From positions 1-64,000 of the forward strand of contig NZ_JAGGKC010000016.1 of NCBI RefSeq assembly GCF_017873395.1: a stretch of DNA of 64,000 nucleotides, written 5' to 3'. Below are positions 16,474-24,318 of the stretch, piece by piece. The position numbers and the translations under genes are program-made. A model generated the notes under the pieces. That model was not told the origin of the DNA and did not search any database. It worked only from the letters and a program-made list of their open reading frames with translations. Numbering within the stretch: the stretch's first letter is position 1; each line of letters starts with the position of its first letter. The stretch comes from Youngiibacter multivorans (GTDB taxonomy: Bacteria; Bacillota; Clostridia; Clostridiales; Clostridiaceae).

Positions 16474-17403
16474 ATGCTGAAAAAAATCATTATTCTAATA
16501 TTGTCCGCGTTTCTGCTTGTACTCGCTGGCTGTTCAGAGCCCGAAGAACCGGATGATGTTCAGGAAGGCAAGACACTTACCATACTTGCGTCAAACAAGA
16601 TGATACAAGACATGATAAAAACCATATCCGGAGACCTTCATGTTTCATCTGTCATAGTTGAAAATGAATCAGTGCTGGAGAATTTCAATGAAAATGATAT
16701 TGTTGTCGAAGATGAGAAGCTTGATATATTCTTCCATTTCGGGGCCAGCTATGAGCCTTTCTCAGGCAAGCTTTCTGAAGTGATGAGAAAAAACCAGGTT
16801 TCTGTAATCGACATTTCAAGAGGAGTTCACCTCCTGGGATATAAGCCAGCGGAGTCACAGATAGATATGGTCAATCCTTATTATCTTTCGAGTCCCTCAA
16901 ACTACATCACTGCAATTTCCAACATAGCTTTCGGGCTGATGGAAAAGGATCCGTTCAGAAGCGACCTGTACAATAAGAACCTTGCAGATGAGAAGAAGCG
17001 GATTGAAGAGATTGAAGACTGGATAGAAAAAGCGAACCTTGGATCAAGCGACATAGTATATGTCGCTGCCGGAAACGAGCTCAGGTATCTCCTCAACAGC
17101 TTCGATGTCAAGCATATCACTCTTGAGGATTTCAAGAAGGGGTTCCTGAATGAAACTGATGCTGCAGTGATCTTCATCTACACGAAGGATGCTGAATATG
17201 AGAATGCAACCGAGTTAATCGGAAATTCCAAAGCCTTACCCTTAAAGGTGATTCTCAATGATTACTCCATGGACAGGAAAGAGATATACCTGGAAAACCT
17301 TAAGCGGTTCAGGCTTGCAATAGCAGCGATATATGAGAAGGATGCCCCCACCGCTGAAAGCCTACTCCCGTACAGGATGGAAAAGGTTCCTGAAGAAAAG
17401 TAG
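16474..17403 (+). CDS. Divergent ZnuA-like metal-binding lipoprotein
   Basis: The 309-residue product begins with a lipoprotein signal (hydrophobic to about residue 18, lipobox LAGC), so it should be anchored outside the membrane. The rest resembles cluster-9 solute-binding proteins for zinc or manganese, with LDIFFHFGASYEPF in the place of the usual VDVFFYNGAGLE-like segment and a long linking helix (about 175-190). The residues that normally bind metal are not conserved: the family PHxWL site reads NPYYLSSPSNY here. No ABC permease or ATPase gene is adjacent. The start is the ATG at 16474 behind AAGGAG. A function in metal uptake is therefore only a possibility; it could bind another ligand or act as a sensor. 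Confidence 0.7.
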   Translation: MLKKIIILILSAFLLVLAGCSEPEEPDDVQEGKTLTILASNKMIQDMIKTISGDLHVSSVIVENESVLENFNENDIVVEDEKLDIFFHFGASYEPFSGKLSEVMRKNQVSVIDISRGVHLLGYKPAESQIDMVNPYYLSSPSNYITAISNIAFGLMEKDPFRSDLYNKNLADEKKRIEEIEDWIEKANLGSSDIVYVAAGNELRYLLNSFDVKHITLEDFKKGFLNETDAAVIFIYTKDAEYENATELIGNSKALPLKVILNDYSMDRKEIYLENLKRFRLAIAAIYEKDAPTAESLLPYRMEKVPEEK

Positions 17404-17414
17404 CAAATTAATTT

Positions 17415-17439
17415 AAAAGAGCCGATGGCTCTTTTTTTT
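17415..17439 (+). terminator. Terminator of the ZnuA-like lipoprotein gene
   Basis: The arms aaaagagcc and ggctctttt around a 3-base loop run into eight T's. This is a clear Rho-independent terminator. Confidence 0.88.
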
Positions 17440-17531
17440 GACCTTTTTGAACCATTTTTTGAAATATTGCAAATCACGTGAAAATCTGCGAGATAGAGGT
17501 ATAATATATGTGAATTCAGGAGGTGTAGGTA

Positions 17532-17846
17532 TTGGAAAATTATGAATGCTATGAAATGGCAAGGGATCTCTGGATGTCTTACAAGACAGACAATGACTCA
17601 TCAAAGCTCATCGAGGCAACAAGAGTGCTTGAGGAGTGCCTTGGTAAGAAAACCGAAGATATGGGACTGGTTGCAAAATCAAGCTGGCTCTATTATGTTG
17701 TCGTTTCAAACCTGGACCCATCCAGGGAAAAGAATGTCAGAAGGTATGCGGACTATGCAATCACATTGGACAATCGCTACAATATCCTTGACAACAGAAG
17801 ACTTGACTTGGGTGATTTCAAGGAAGTAATCGAAGCGTTCCAGTAG
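17532..17846 (+). CDS. Small helical protein of unknown function, paired with a WYL regulator
   Basis: The 104-residue protein is predicted helical, with a TPR-like feel (MARDLWMSYKTDNDSSKLIEA; RRYADYAITLDNRYN), but I do not recognise a family. It starts at TTG 17532, eight bases behind AGGAGG. The WYL-domain regulator follows after 15 bases, so the two are very likely one operon. It might be a partner or ligand-side protein of that regulator; this is inference from position only. Confidence 0.65.
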   Translation: MENYECYEMARDLWMSYKTDNDSSKLIEATRVLEECLGKKTEDMGLVAKSSWLYYVVVSNLDPSREKNVRRYADYAITLDNRYNILDNRRLDLGDFKEVIEAFQ

Positions 17847-17861
17847 GGGGAAACAGAGATA

Positions 17862-18869
17862 ATGGGTTCAAGCAAGCTAAAACTTCTGTACATACTTGAG
17901 ATGCTGAAGAAACACACTGACCAGGACAATACGCTATCGATGAGCGACATCATCAGCAGGCTGGAGTCCCTTGACATACAAGCGGAACGAAAGTCGATAA
18001 ACGCCGACATCAATATGCTCAGAGACTATGGTTTTGATGTACATATGACCAGGGGCGAAAAATATGGATACTACCTGGAGGAAAGAAGGTTTTCTCTTCC
18101 GGAGATAAAGATACTTGTAGATTCCATCCAGTCAGCCCGATTCATATCAAAGGACAAATCAAAGGAAATCATAAGGAAGCTTCTGGATGAACTAAGCGAG
18201 AAGAATGCGAAGATCATTGAATCCGAAGTCTATCTGTCCGGGCGGATAAAGGCTGAAAATGATGAGGTCTTCAGCTCGATTGACCTTATCCTAAAGGCAA
18301 TAAAGTCAAACAGGAAGATTGGATTCAAATACCTGGAGTATACTACTGAAAAGAAGAAAAAATTCAGGTTCGATGGATACAGGTTCGTGCTTTCACCTTA
18401 CGCACTGACATGGACCAGTGACAAATACTACCTCGTCGCGAACAACTCAAAATACGACAATCTCACCCATTACAATATTGACAGGATGTCCGAAGTGGAG
18501 ATTCTGGATGAGAAGAGGCGTGATTTCAGCGAGGTGTCAGAATACAAGAACAGCTTCAACATTGCTGACTACACCAGAAACCTTCACGGCATGATGACTG
18601 GCAAGGTAGAATCGGTTGAAATCAGGTTTTCGAAAGAACTGACAACAGCAGTTATCGACAAATTCGGGGTCGACCTGACAATCAAGGATGTCAAAGAAGA
18701 TACGTTCGTTGCGAGGGTCAAGGCAGAGATCTCAGATGCGTTCATATCATGGCTCTTTACCTTCGGTAAAAAGGCAGAAGCCATAACTCCTGACCTAAGG
18801 GAACTGATGGCGCATAAGGCGAGCGAGCTAAATTCCCTTTATAATCAGCTTCCATCAGCAGATGACTGA
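17862..18869 (+). CDS. WYL-domain transcriptional regulator
   Basis: A DNA-binding regulator of 335 residues. Residues 1-75 are a winged helix-turn-helix (LKLLYILEMLKK through INADINMLRDYGFDV) and residues about 140-320 hold the WYL domain, which binds nucleotides or nucleic acid in studied members, followed by the WCX extension. WYL regulators control very different things, including phage defence, CRISPR loci and DNA damage genes; nothing near it identifies a target. The ATG follows GGGGG at 17845. A hairpin terminator lies behind it. Confidence 0.88.
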   Translation: MGSSKLKLLYILEMLKKHTDQDNTLSMSDIISRLESLDIQAERKSINADINMLRDYGFDVHMTRGEKYGYYLEERRFSLPEIKILVDSIQSARFISKDKSKEIIRKLLDELSEKNAKIIESEVYLSGRIKAENDEVFSSIDLILKAIKSNRKIGFKYLEYTTEKKKKFRFDGYRFVLSPYALTWTSDKYYLVANNSKYDNLTHYNIDRMSEVEILDEKRRDFSEVSEYKNSFNIADYTRNLHGMMTGKVESVEIRFSKELTTAVIDKFGVDLTIKDVKEDTFVARVKAEISDAFISWLFTFGKKAEAITPDLRELMAHKASELNSLYNQLPSADD

Positions 18870-18886
18870 ATTAGGCATAAAGCGTA

Positions 18887-18919
18887 AAAATCACCCAATG
18901 CCATGGCATGGGTGATTTT
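18887..18919. terminator. Bidirectional terminator behind the WYL gene
   Basis: A long stem (aaaatcaccc and gggtgatttt, plus an inner atgcc / ggcat) lies between two convergent genes with A/T runs on both sides. It can end both transcripts. Confidence 0.82.
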
Positions 18920-18924
18920 ATGGT

Positions 18925-19431
18925 TTATGCTGCTTTTTTCATGAATCCGGAAAAGTCCATTGAGAGGCATACTGTATCTTCACCAGGTCCGCACTCACTG
19001 AATCCGATATGCTTGAATAGATTGAGGGACCTGGAATTCCGGGACTTTATCTTGGCAAGGACCTTATCGGTCCTAATTTCAAGGAAGGCATGGGAGAGCA
19101 GCCTGTTAAGGGCATTTTTCCCATAGCCCTTGCCCCACATGTCCTTCCTGCCAATTACTATAACCACCTCATGTGCAGGTCCTTTCTGCAGCAGGTTTGC
19201 ATATCCAATGGCTTTGCCGTTAAGTCTGATCACAAAAAAACGTCCTCTCGATGAAAAGAGGGGAGTATATGAGGGGAGCCGGCAGTTAAGTGCCTTTTCC
19301 CTTATGGTCTCACTTATTCCTGGCAATTCGTTAAGGTGCATCCGCACCTCGGGGTCCTCAAGCCAATCGGCGATACCCATGGCATCATCAAATCCGACCT
19401 CGCGGCAAAGAGAGATTCCCGAAGCATCCAT
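18925..19431 (-). CDS. GNAT-family N-acetyltransferase
   Basis: The product, 168 residues, has the GNAT acetyl-CoA loop RKDMWGKGYGKNAL (about 110-123) and the C-terminal ARNxRSxxLFKHIGF-type motif as KSRNSRSLNLFKHIGF. It resembles the RimJ/RimL-like branch that modifies protein or small-molecule amines, but the substrate cannot be read from sequence. The start is taken as the ATG at 19431, nine bases behind GAGGAG; an ATG 42 bases upstream has no such site. Three copies of a 9-base repeat lie about 100 bases upstream. Confidence 0.8.
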   Translation of the reverse strand: MDASGISLCREVGFDDAMGIADWLEDPEVRMHLNELPGISETIREKALNCRLPSYTPLFSSRGRFFVIRLNGKAIGYANLLQKGPAHEVVIVIGRKDMWGKGYGKNALNRLLSHAFLEIRTDKVLAKIKSRNSRSLNLFKHIGFSECGPGEDTVCLSMDFSGFMKKAA

Positions 19432-19532
19432 CGCTATCATCTCCTCGTTGTGTTTTAAGAGATTGTAGCCCATAAAGCAATTTAAATCAAAACCGGTTTC
19501 AATTGTAAAACAAGTTTGCCTGATGAAACCTC

Positions 19533-19571
19533 CATTTCCCTCAATAAATCTCCATTTCCCTTCATTTCCCT
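19533..19571. repeat. Three phased copies of CATTTCCCT
   Basis: The 9-mer CATTTCCCT occurs at 19533, 19553 and 19563, so copies are 20 and 10 bases apart, on one face of the helix. They lie upstream of both the minus-strand acetyltransferase gene and the tRNA gene. They may be a protein-binding array or simple chance. Confidence 0.4.
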
Positions 19572-19731
19572 GAACTTAAGCAATATTACCCAAAGGAGTC
19601 AAGACTTCTCGATACAGGTCCCGGGCTGATTCCAGGGATATTCCAGATCAGAGGAAAATCAGATTCCGGTGTTGACTTGATGCCGCACCTGATGGTATAC
19701 TAATCAACGTAGTCCTTTTGAGACACAATTT

Positions 19732-19805
19732 AGGGGTATAGTTCAATGGTAGAGCAACGGTCTCCAAAACCGTTAATGTGGGTTCGAGCCCTGCTACCCC
19801 TGCCA
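19732..19805 (+). tRNA. tRNA-Trp (anticodon CCA)
   Basis: The acceptor arms AGGGGTA and TACCCCT pair perfectly, with discriminator G and an encoded CCA end. The anticodon stem ACGGT / ACCGT holds the loop CTCCAAA, which gives anticodon CCA for the UGG codon. The T arm contains GTTCGAGCC. A purine-pyrimidine hairpin with a T-run (accgcaattctgcggttttttt) follows at about 19811-19833 and should terminate the transcript. Confidence 0.96.
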
Positions 19806-19810
19806 CAAGA

Positions 19811-19832
19811 AACCGCAATTCTGCGGTTTTTT
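19811..19832 (+). terminator. Terminator of tRNA-Trp
   Basis: The stem accgca-attc-tgcggt runs into seven T's, directly behind the tRNA gene. Confidence 0.8.
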
Positions 19833-19942
19833 TGCTTTTCCCAAACATTTGCCTGAACGTCTTTCTACTCCTGCTTTTAATCATGCGAATGACTGTAAAG
19901 TTTGGATGTAGTATAATTAATACATCGAAGGAGGTGGAGAAT

Positions 19943-20674
19943 GTGCTTTCCGATATACTAAGGCTTGATAAATACAAGAATATCGCATTGGTAGGGGCCG
20001 GCGGCAAGACCACTCTCATATACCGCCTGTTGGATAACATAAGGCCTAATAGGAAGATACTGGTATCAAGCACCACGATGTTCAAGGAGCCTCACGAATC
20101 GAGGTATGACTTCATAGATTATTCGTATAAGGAAGACTACAGCTTTGATGCAATGTCTGGAAATGGTATATATATAGTTTGCAACGGCAGGACTCCCGAC
20201 AACTTTCTCATAGGGCTGGGGAGAGACGAGGTTGCAAGGCTATCTTCTAATTTCGACAATTCGGTTATAGAATGCGACTACTCCATGGGAAGGCCACTCA
20301 AGGGATTCAGATTAAGCGAGGCTGGAGTTCCGGAATCAACAGATGTGACTGTAGGAGTCCTTGATATAGAGGCTCTTGGCCTTGAGGTCAAAAGCGACAA
20401 CGTATTTCATCTGGACAGGTTCATCGAGGTAACAGGAAGCAGGATCTACAGTATGGTAACACTCGAGAACCTGAAATCCATAGTGGATAATCCCGAAGGA
20501 CTCTTTCTTGGTGCTTCCGGGAAAAAGGTCCTATTCATAAACAAGGTCGAGAAACACATCGATTTCGAGCTTATGAAGAGACTTGTAGACATCATTGACA
20601 AGGACAGGCTTGACATGGTCATTGCAGGCAGCCTTTTCTACGACAGATACAACATATTGTACGGAGGTATTTGA
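19943..20674 (+). CDS. yqeC: YqeC-like putative selenium-cofactor accessory protein
   Basis: The 243-residue product starts with a short helix and then a P-loop-like VGAGGKTTLIYRLL (about residues 16-29). This segment and the later DYSMGRPLKGF and HLDRF segments match the YqeC family. YqeC is linked by genome context to selenium-dependent molybdenum hydroxylases and to XdhC-like maturation; its chemistry is not proven. Here no such hydroxylase or selD gene is nearby. The start is a GTG eight bases behind AGGAGG; the overlapping ATG is out of frame. A phosphodiesterase gene starts two bases after the stop codon. Confidence 0.75.
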   Translation: MLSDILRLDKYKNIALVGAGGKTTLIYRLLDNIRPNRKILVSSTTMFKEPHESRYDFIDYSYKEDYSFDAMSGNGIYIVCNGRTPDNFLIGLGRDEVARLSSNFDNSVIECDYSMGRPLKGFRLSEAGVPESTDVTVGVLDIEALGLEVKSDNVFHLDRFIEVTGSRIYSMVTLENLKSIVDNPEGLFLGASGKKVLFINKVEKHIDFELMKRLVDIIDKDRLDMVIAGSLFYDRYNILYGGI

Positions 20675-20675
20675 T

Positions 20676-21419
20676 ATGAGGTACCTTATACTCGGGGATA
20701 TACATTCAAACACTGAAGCGTTCGAGGAGATACTCGGCAACGAGAAATATGACAAGGTGCTTTTTCTTGGCGACATCATCGGCTATGCAGCTGAACCAGA
20801 TAAATGCTATGACAGGTTTCTTGCGCTCGGCGGGCTTGGCGTACTCGGTAACCACGAGAGCGGTGCTATCAGGCAGGAGTCCCTCTTCATATTTTCAAGC
20901 AATGCCCGTAAAGGCATACTCCACGCGCTGAAGACTATGAAGCAGGAAAATCTTCAGCACATGAAATCACTGCCTTTATCATTGGAAGTTTCAGATATTG
21001 CCATCTGCCACACTCTGCTCGATGAGCCATCAGATTTCAACTATGTCTTCCCCGAGGACAAGGATTCTATTCATCTGAAAAAGACCTTCGCAATAATGAA
21101 GAAGAAGGGGATACGGGCACTTTTTACCGGTCATACTCACACGCCATGCATTTTCAGGGAGTCCGGCGATGGAAGCATAGAAGTATTCAAAACAGGAGAA
21201 AGTGTGCTGTTCCTTGACGAACGACCTGTAATAATAAATCCTGGCAGTGCAGGACAGGCAAGGAACAGGATACCCATGGCTCATTATGCTGTTTATGACG
21301 ATGTGCTTAAAAAGGTGTTCTTCAGGACAAGGAACTATGACAAGTCAGCTACTGCAAGGAAGATACGTGAGGCTGACCTGCCCGAGTTTCTTGCAGCCAG
21401 GCTGTTCGAAGGAATATGA
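20676..21419 (+). CDS. Calcineurin-like metallophosphoesterase, YfcE-like
   Basis: All metal motifs of the fold are seen: GDIHSN at the N-terminus (D8, H10), FLGDIIGY, LGNHE, and GHTHTP near residue 155. The product of 247 residues resembles bacterial phosphodiesterases of the YfcE/MJ0936 and ApaH-like groups; the substrate is open. The ATG lies behind ACGGAGG and directly follows yqeC, so the pair is an operon. Confidence 0.85.
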   Translation: MRYLILGDIHSNTEAFEEILGNEKYDKVLFLGDIIGYAAEPDKCYDRFLALGGLGVLGNHESGAIRQESLFIFSSNARKGILHALKTMKQENLQHMKSLPLSLEVSDIAICHTLLDEPSDFNYVFPEDKDSIHLKKTFAIMKKKGIRALFTGHTHTPCIFRESGDGSIEVFKTGESVLFLDERPVIINPGSAGQARNRIPMAHYAVYDDVLKKVFFRTRNYDKSATARKIREADLPEFLAARLFEGI

Positions 21420-21452
21420 TTCGCTGAAGGAGCTGTGCGCCCCAGATAATCG

Positions 21453-21481
21453 TTGACGTCCACAATATATCATGATAAAAT
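21453..21481 (+). promoter_or_regulatory. Promoter of ohrR
   Basis: TTGACG and TAAAAT are separated by 17 bases, five of six matches in each box. The -10 box overlaps the OhrR-like operator. Confidence 0.75.
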
Positions 21482-21502
21482 TTAATTGAATACAATAAGA
21501 TT
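21479..21502 (+). promoter_or_regulatory. OhrR-like operator
   Basis: The 24-base element centred on AATTGAATACAAT agrees at about 20 of 24 positions with the well-known Bacillus OhrR operator pattern of AATT/AATTGTATACAATT repeats. It covers the transcription start region, as expected for repression of ohrR by its own product. Confidence 0.6.
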
Positions 21503-21515
21503 TGCGAGGTTTATC

Positions 21516-21980
21516 ATGATAGATGAATTGAAACTGGAAAATCAGCTTTGCTTTGCGGTTTACGCTTTTTCTAGGGAGATTACAAAAATATACAGACCAT
21601 ACCTTGAGCCATTGGGACTTACTTACACCCAGTATCTTGTCATGATCGTACTCTGGGAGAAGGATGGAATTTCCCTCAAGGAGCTGGGCAGCAAGCTAAA
21701 TCTTGACTCAGGCACACTTACGCCTCTTCTAAAGAAGCTTGAGATGGATGGAAACATACTGAGGGCACGAGACAAGAAGGATGAGCGGAACCTTATAATC
21801 CACCTGACGGAGAAGGGAAGGCTGATGCTCGATGAAGCTGAAGCGGTACCAAACAACATAGCCTGCAATCTTCCTATTGGGCTTGATGAAATCGTAAGCC
21901 TGAGGGACAAGATAAAAACTATACTCACTGAGATAGAGAAGGTTGAGAAGCTCAAGGCTACGGAAAGCAAGAAACCATAA
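21516..21980 (+). CDS. ohrR: Organic hydroperoxide regulator OhrR (MarR family), two-cysteine type
   Basis: OhrR represses peroxide-resistance genes and lets go of DNA when its reactive cysteine is oxidised. The start LKLENQLCFAVYAFSREITK carries that cysteine at C12, in the same setting as Bacillus OhrR. A second cysteine at C117 lies 105 residues further, the spacing known from Xanthomonas OhrR (22 and 127), so disulfide formation within the dimer is likely. The winged helix is at about 50-95. The start is the ATG at 21516 with GAGG upstream. No ohr peroxidase gene is adjacent, so its other targets must lie elsewhere. Confidence 0.87.
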   Translation: MIDELKLENQLCFAVYAFSREITKIYRPYLEPLGLTYTQYLVMIVLWEKDGISLKELGSKLNLDSGTLTPLLKKLEMDGNILRARDKKDERNLIIHLTEKGRLMLDEAEAVPNNIACNLPIGLDEIVSLRDKIKTILTEIEKVEKLKATESKKP

Positions 21981-22025
21981 TCCATCAACGTATGGTTTTA
22001 AAGTGAATGGAATTCTGGACAAATG

Positions 22026-22050
22026 AAAACAGGCATTACGCCTGTTTTTT
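22026..22050. terminator. Bidirectional terminator between ohrR and the kinase gene
   Basis: The arms aaaacaggc and gcctgtttt lie between convergent genes and run into a T-tract on the plus strand and an A-rich/T-rich edge on the minus strand. Confidence 0.82.
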
Positions 22051-23483
22051 TATTTGTCTTCTTCATTTTCTGACTGGCTCAGAACCCTTGTTTCCTTCAG
22101 GGTATTCATGCTCTCGAGGGATGTGAACCTGATGGTGAACACGGTTCCTTTTCCAAGCACGGAGTTTACTGTAATCTTTCCGCCATGCAGCTTGACGATG
22201 TTATTTACTATGGTCAGGCCGATTCCGCTGCCTTCAGTAACCTCCCTGGACTTATCCACCCTGTAGAACCTTTCGAATATGTAGGGCAATTCATCCTTCG
22301 GAATACCAATACCATTGTCCTTTATCCTGATATAGCAATCGCTGGCATCCTTGTAAAGCTTAATTGATATTTCTCCGTTTCTTGGAGTGAACTTGAGTGC
22401 GTTGTGAAGTATGTTTGTCATTACCTGGCTGAGTGAATGCTTATCGCCAATGATCGCGAAGCTGCCCCGCCTTGGATGCTCAAACTTCAGCTTGATGTTC
22501 TTGTCCTTGGCAACACCCTGGAAATTGATATGCACTTCCTGAAGTAATTCCTCCAGGTCCAGCTCCTGCATCCTTACCTTCATGCTTTCTGATTCGAATT
22601 GTTTGAGTATGTTAAGGTTATCTATCAGCTTTCCGAACCTTATGACCTCTGAATTGAGCGTCTGGAGCCTCTCAGGTGTAGCAGGCAGTATACCGTCTAT
22701 TATCGCCTCAAGGTTAGTCTGAAGCACGTTCAGTGGGTTCCTCAGCTCATGTGAAACATCTGATACCAGTCGTCTTCTCAGGGTATCCTGCCTGTCCAGC
22801 TTCTCACCGAGGGTATTTATGCTTTGCCTGAGCTTCTCGATCTCAGTGACGTCAGATTTGTCCTTCACCCTTGCAGTAAGCTCACCGGATGAAAGATTGT
22901 ATGCGATGTTCGATATCTTCTCTATGGGCTCCGAGAATTGCCTGGTAAAGAACATGGCAATGAATAGCACCGCAGCGGTTGCGATGATAGCCGACAGGAA
23001 TACGCTGTAGGATATGGAATTAATGAAATTCCTGTCATCCGGCGATATTATGAGTGATGAGAACTGGCCTATCACAACATATCCTACTATCTGGTCCTCT
23101 ACCTTTACAGGGATCTCGTATGGAACATACTGTTCAATTGTAAATGGATTAGTCGGATTCTCAAGCTTCTGGGCTTCAATCATCTTAAGCGGGTCCATTG
23201 TCCAAATGGGGTTTCTGTCCCAGTCAAGAAGGCTGAGTGTGAAATTGGATATCTCCGCCTCCCTCACAAGCACCTTTCCTGAATACTCGGTCCATATCCC
23301 GTCTCTTGTGTAATTTTCACGGAATACCTGAACAATCCTCTCATCTCTCTTGTTCTGGTTGACCTCAAGGTAGCTGTTGAACCTTGAATTTATGGTTATG
23401 TTTATCATTATATATGCTATAAGGAGAGACAGCAGGGAGCATATGGTGATTGTCAGTGTAAGCCTGAACTTTATAGACTTCAA
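22050..23483 (-). CDS. Membrane sensor histidine kinase with HAMP domain
   Basis: The 477-residue sensor has two membrane helices (about 8-28 and 156-178) around an extracellular domain of about 125 residues. A HAMP linker follows (about 180-232), then the HisKA domain with the phosphorylated histidine H245 in DVSHELRNPL, and the ATP-binding domain with its N box near 375, DNGIGIP and the GSGIGLTIV glycine box. The regulator gene is directly upstream and overlaps by four bases, so the two form a pair. The signal is unknown; the extracellular domain shows no family I recognise. Confidence 0.92.
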   Translation of the reverse strand: MKSIKFRLTLTITICSLLSLLIAYIMINITINSRFNSYLEVNQNKRDERIVQVFRENYTRDGIWTEYSGKVLVREAEISNFTLSLLDWDRNPIWTMDPLKMIEAQKLENPTNPFTIEQYVPYEIPVKVEDQIVGYVVIGQFSSLIISPDDRNFINSISYSVFLSAIIATAAVLFIAMFFTRQFSEPIEKISNIAYNLSSGELTARVKDKSDVTEIEKLRQSINTLGEKLDRQDTLRRRLVSDVSHELRNPLNVLQTNLEAIIDGILPATPERLQTLNSEVIRFGKLIDNLNILKQFESESMKVRMQELDLEELLQEVHINFQGVAKDKNIKLKFEHPRRGSFAIIGDKHSLSQVMTNILHNALKFTPRNGEISIKLYKDASDCYIRIKDNGIGIPKDELPYIFERFYRVDKSREVTEGSGIGLTIVNNIVKLHGGKITVNSVLGKGTVFTIRFTSLESMNTLKETRVLSQSENEEDK

Positions 23484-24172
23484 TTATCCCCACCGCCAAA
23501 TTTGTATCCAAGCTTGAATACTGTGATGATATATTTCGGGCTCTTGGTATCCTCTTCGATCTTCTTCCTTATGTTCTTGATGTGTACGTCGATAGTCCTG
23601 TCAACACCTTCGAAGTCAGCACCCAGGACCTTTTCAATAAGAGTCTCCCTGGAAAGCACTATACCCGGATTCGAAGAGAGTATCTCGAGGATATCGAACT
23701 CAATGGGAGTAAGCTGTATGACTTCCCCTCGCACCTTCACTTCACGCCTGTCCCTGTCAATAACCAGGTCCCCGCCATCATACGATGATACGTTGACCGG
23801 CTGGCTGTCGTCCTTTATTCGCCGAAACAGTGCATTGACCCTTGCAACAAGCTCCCTGGGGGAGAATGGCTTGACAAGATATTCGTCGGCTCCGATTTCA
23901 AGACCTCTTATCCTGTCCTCAAGGCTTGATTTTGCCGTAAGCATGAATATGTATGCGCTTGATTTGGACCTGATCCGCCTGCAGACCTCTTCGCCTGAAA
24001 TGTCAGGCAGCATAAGGTCAAGGATCACAAGGTCGAAGTCATTGGCTCCTGCGTATTCCAGTCCCTTATATCCTCGGTCGGCAGTGAAGACCTCGTAGTC
24101 TTCCTTCCTCAGGTATGCTGCGATCGCTTCGAGCACCGAAGTTTCGTCCTCTATAATAAGTATCTTGCTCAT
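23480..24172 (-). CDS. OmpR-family response regulator
   Basis: Partner of the kinase encoded behind it. The receiver domain has the acidic pocket EDE at 8-10, the phosphorylated aspartate D52 (LDLMLP), T79 and K101 (VKPFSP). The winged-helix output domain (about 130-228) carries LTPIEFDILEIL and the recognition-helix region DRTIDVHIKNIRKKI. It starts the two-gene operon. The ATG lies behind a GAGGTGATG-type site. Confidence 0.93.
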   Translation of the reverse strand: MSKILIIEDETSVLEAIAAYLRKEDYEVFTADRGYKGLEYAGANDFDLVILDLMLPDISGEEVCRRIRSKSSAYIFMLTAKSSLEDRIRGLEIGADEYLVKPFSPRELVARVNALFRRIKDDSQPVNVSSYDGGDLVIDRDRREVKVRGEVIQLTPIEFDILEILSSNPGIVLSRETLIEKVLGADFEGVDRTIDVHIKNIRKKIEEDTKSPKYIITVFKLGYKFGGGDN

Positions 24173-24248
24173 AAAACATCACCTCATTCACTTAGATTAT
24201 ATCAACCAGAACATATATATGCAAAGGGTTGGCAAATGCATAGTGATG

Positions 24249-24277
24249 TTGAAATCAAGCCACGGAAGGAGTAATAT
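24249..24277 (+). promoter_or_regulatory. Possible promoter of the metal-efflux operon
   Basis: TTGAAA and TAATAT are separated by 17 bases, four matches in each box. The -10 box touches the imperfect palindrome behind it. Confidence 0.4.
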
Positions 24278-24306
24278 TGAATTGAACAATTGAGCAATCA
24301 TTCAAT
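24276..24306 (+). promoter_or_regulatory. Possible ArsR/CadC operator
   Basis: The region holds an imperfect dyad, ATTGAACAATTGAGCAAT at 24281-24298, flanked by outer TTGAAT and ATTCAA. ArsR/SmtB repressors bind AT-rich dyads with TGAA-type half sites, and this one sits between the promoter and the repressor start. Confidence 0.45.
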
Positions 24307-24318
24307 CGAGGTGAACAT

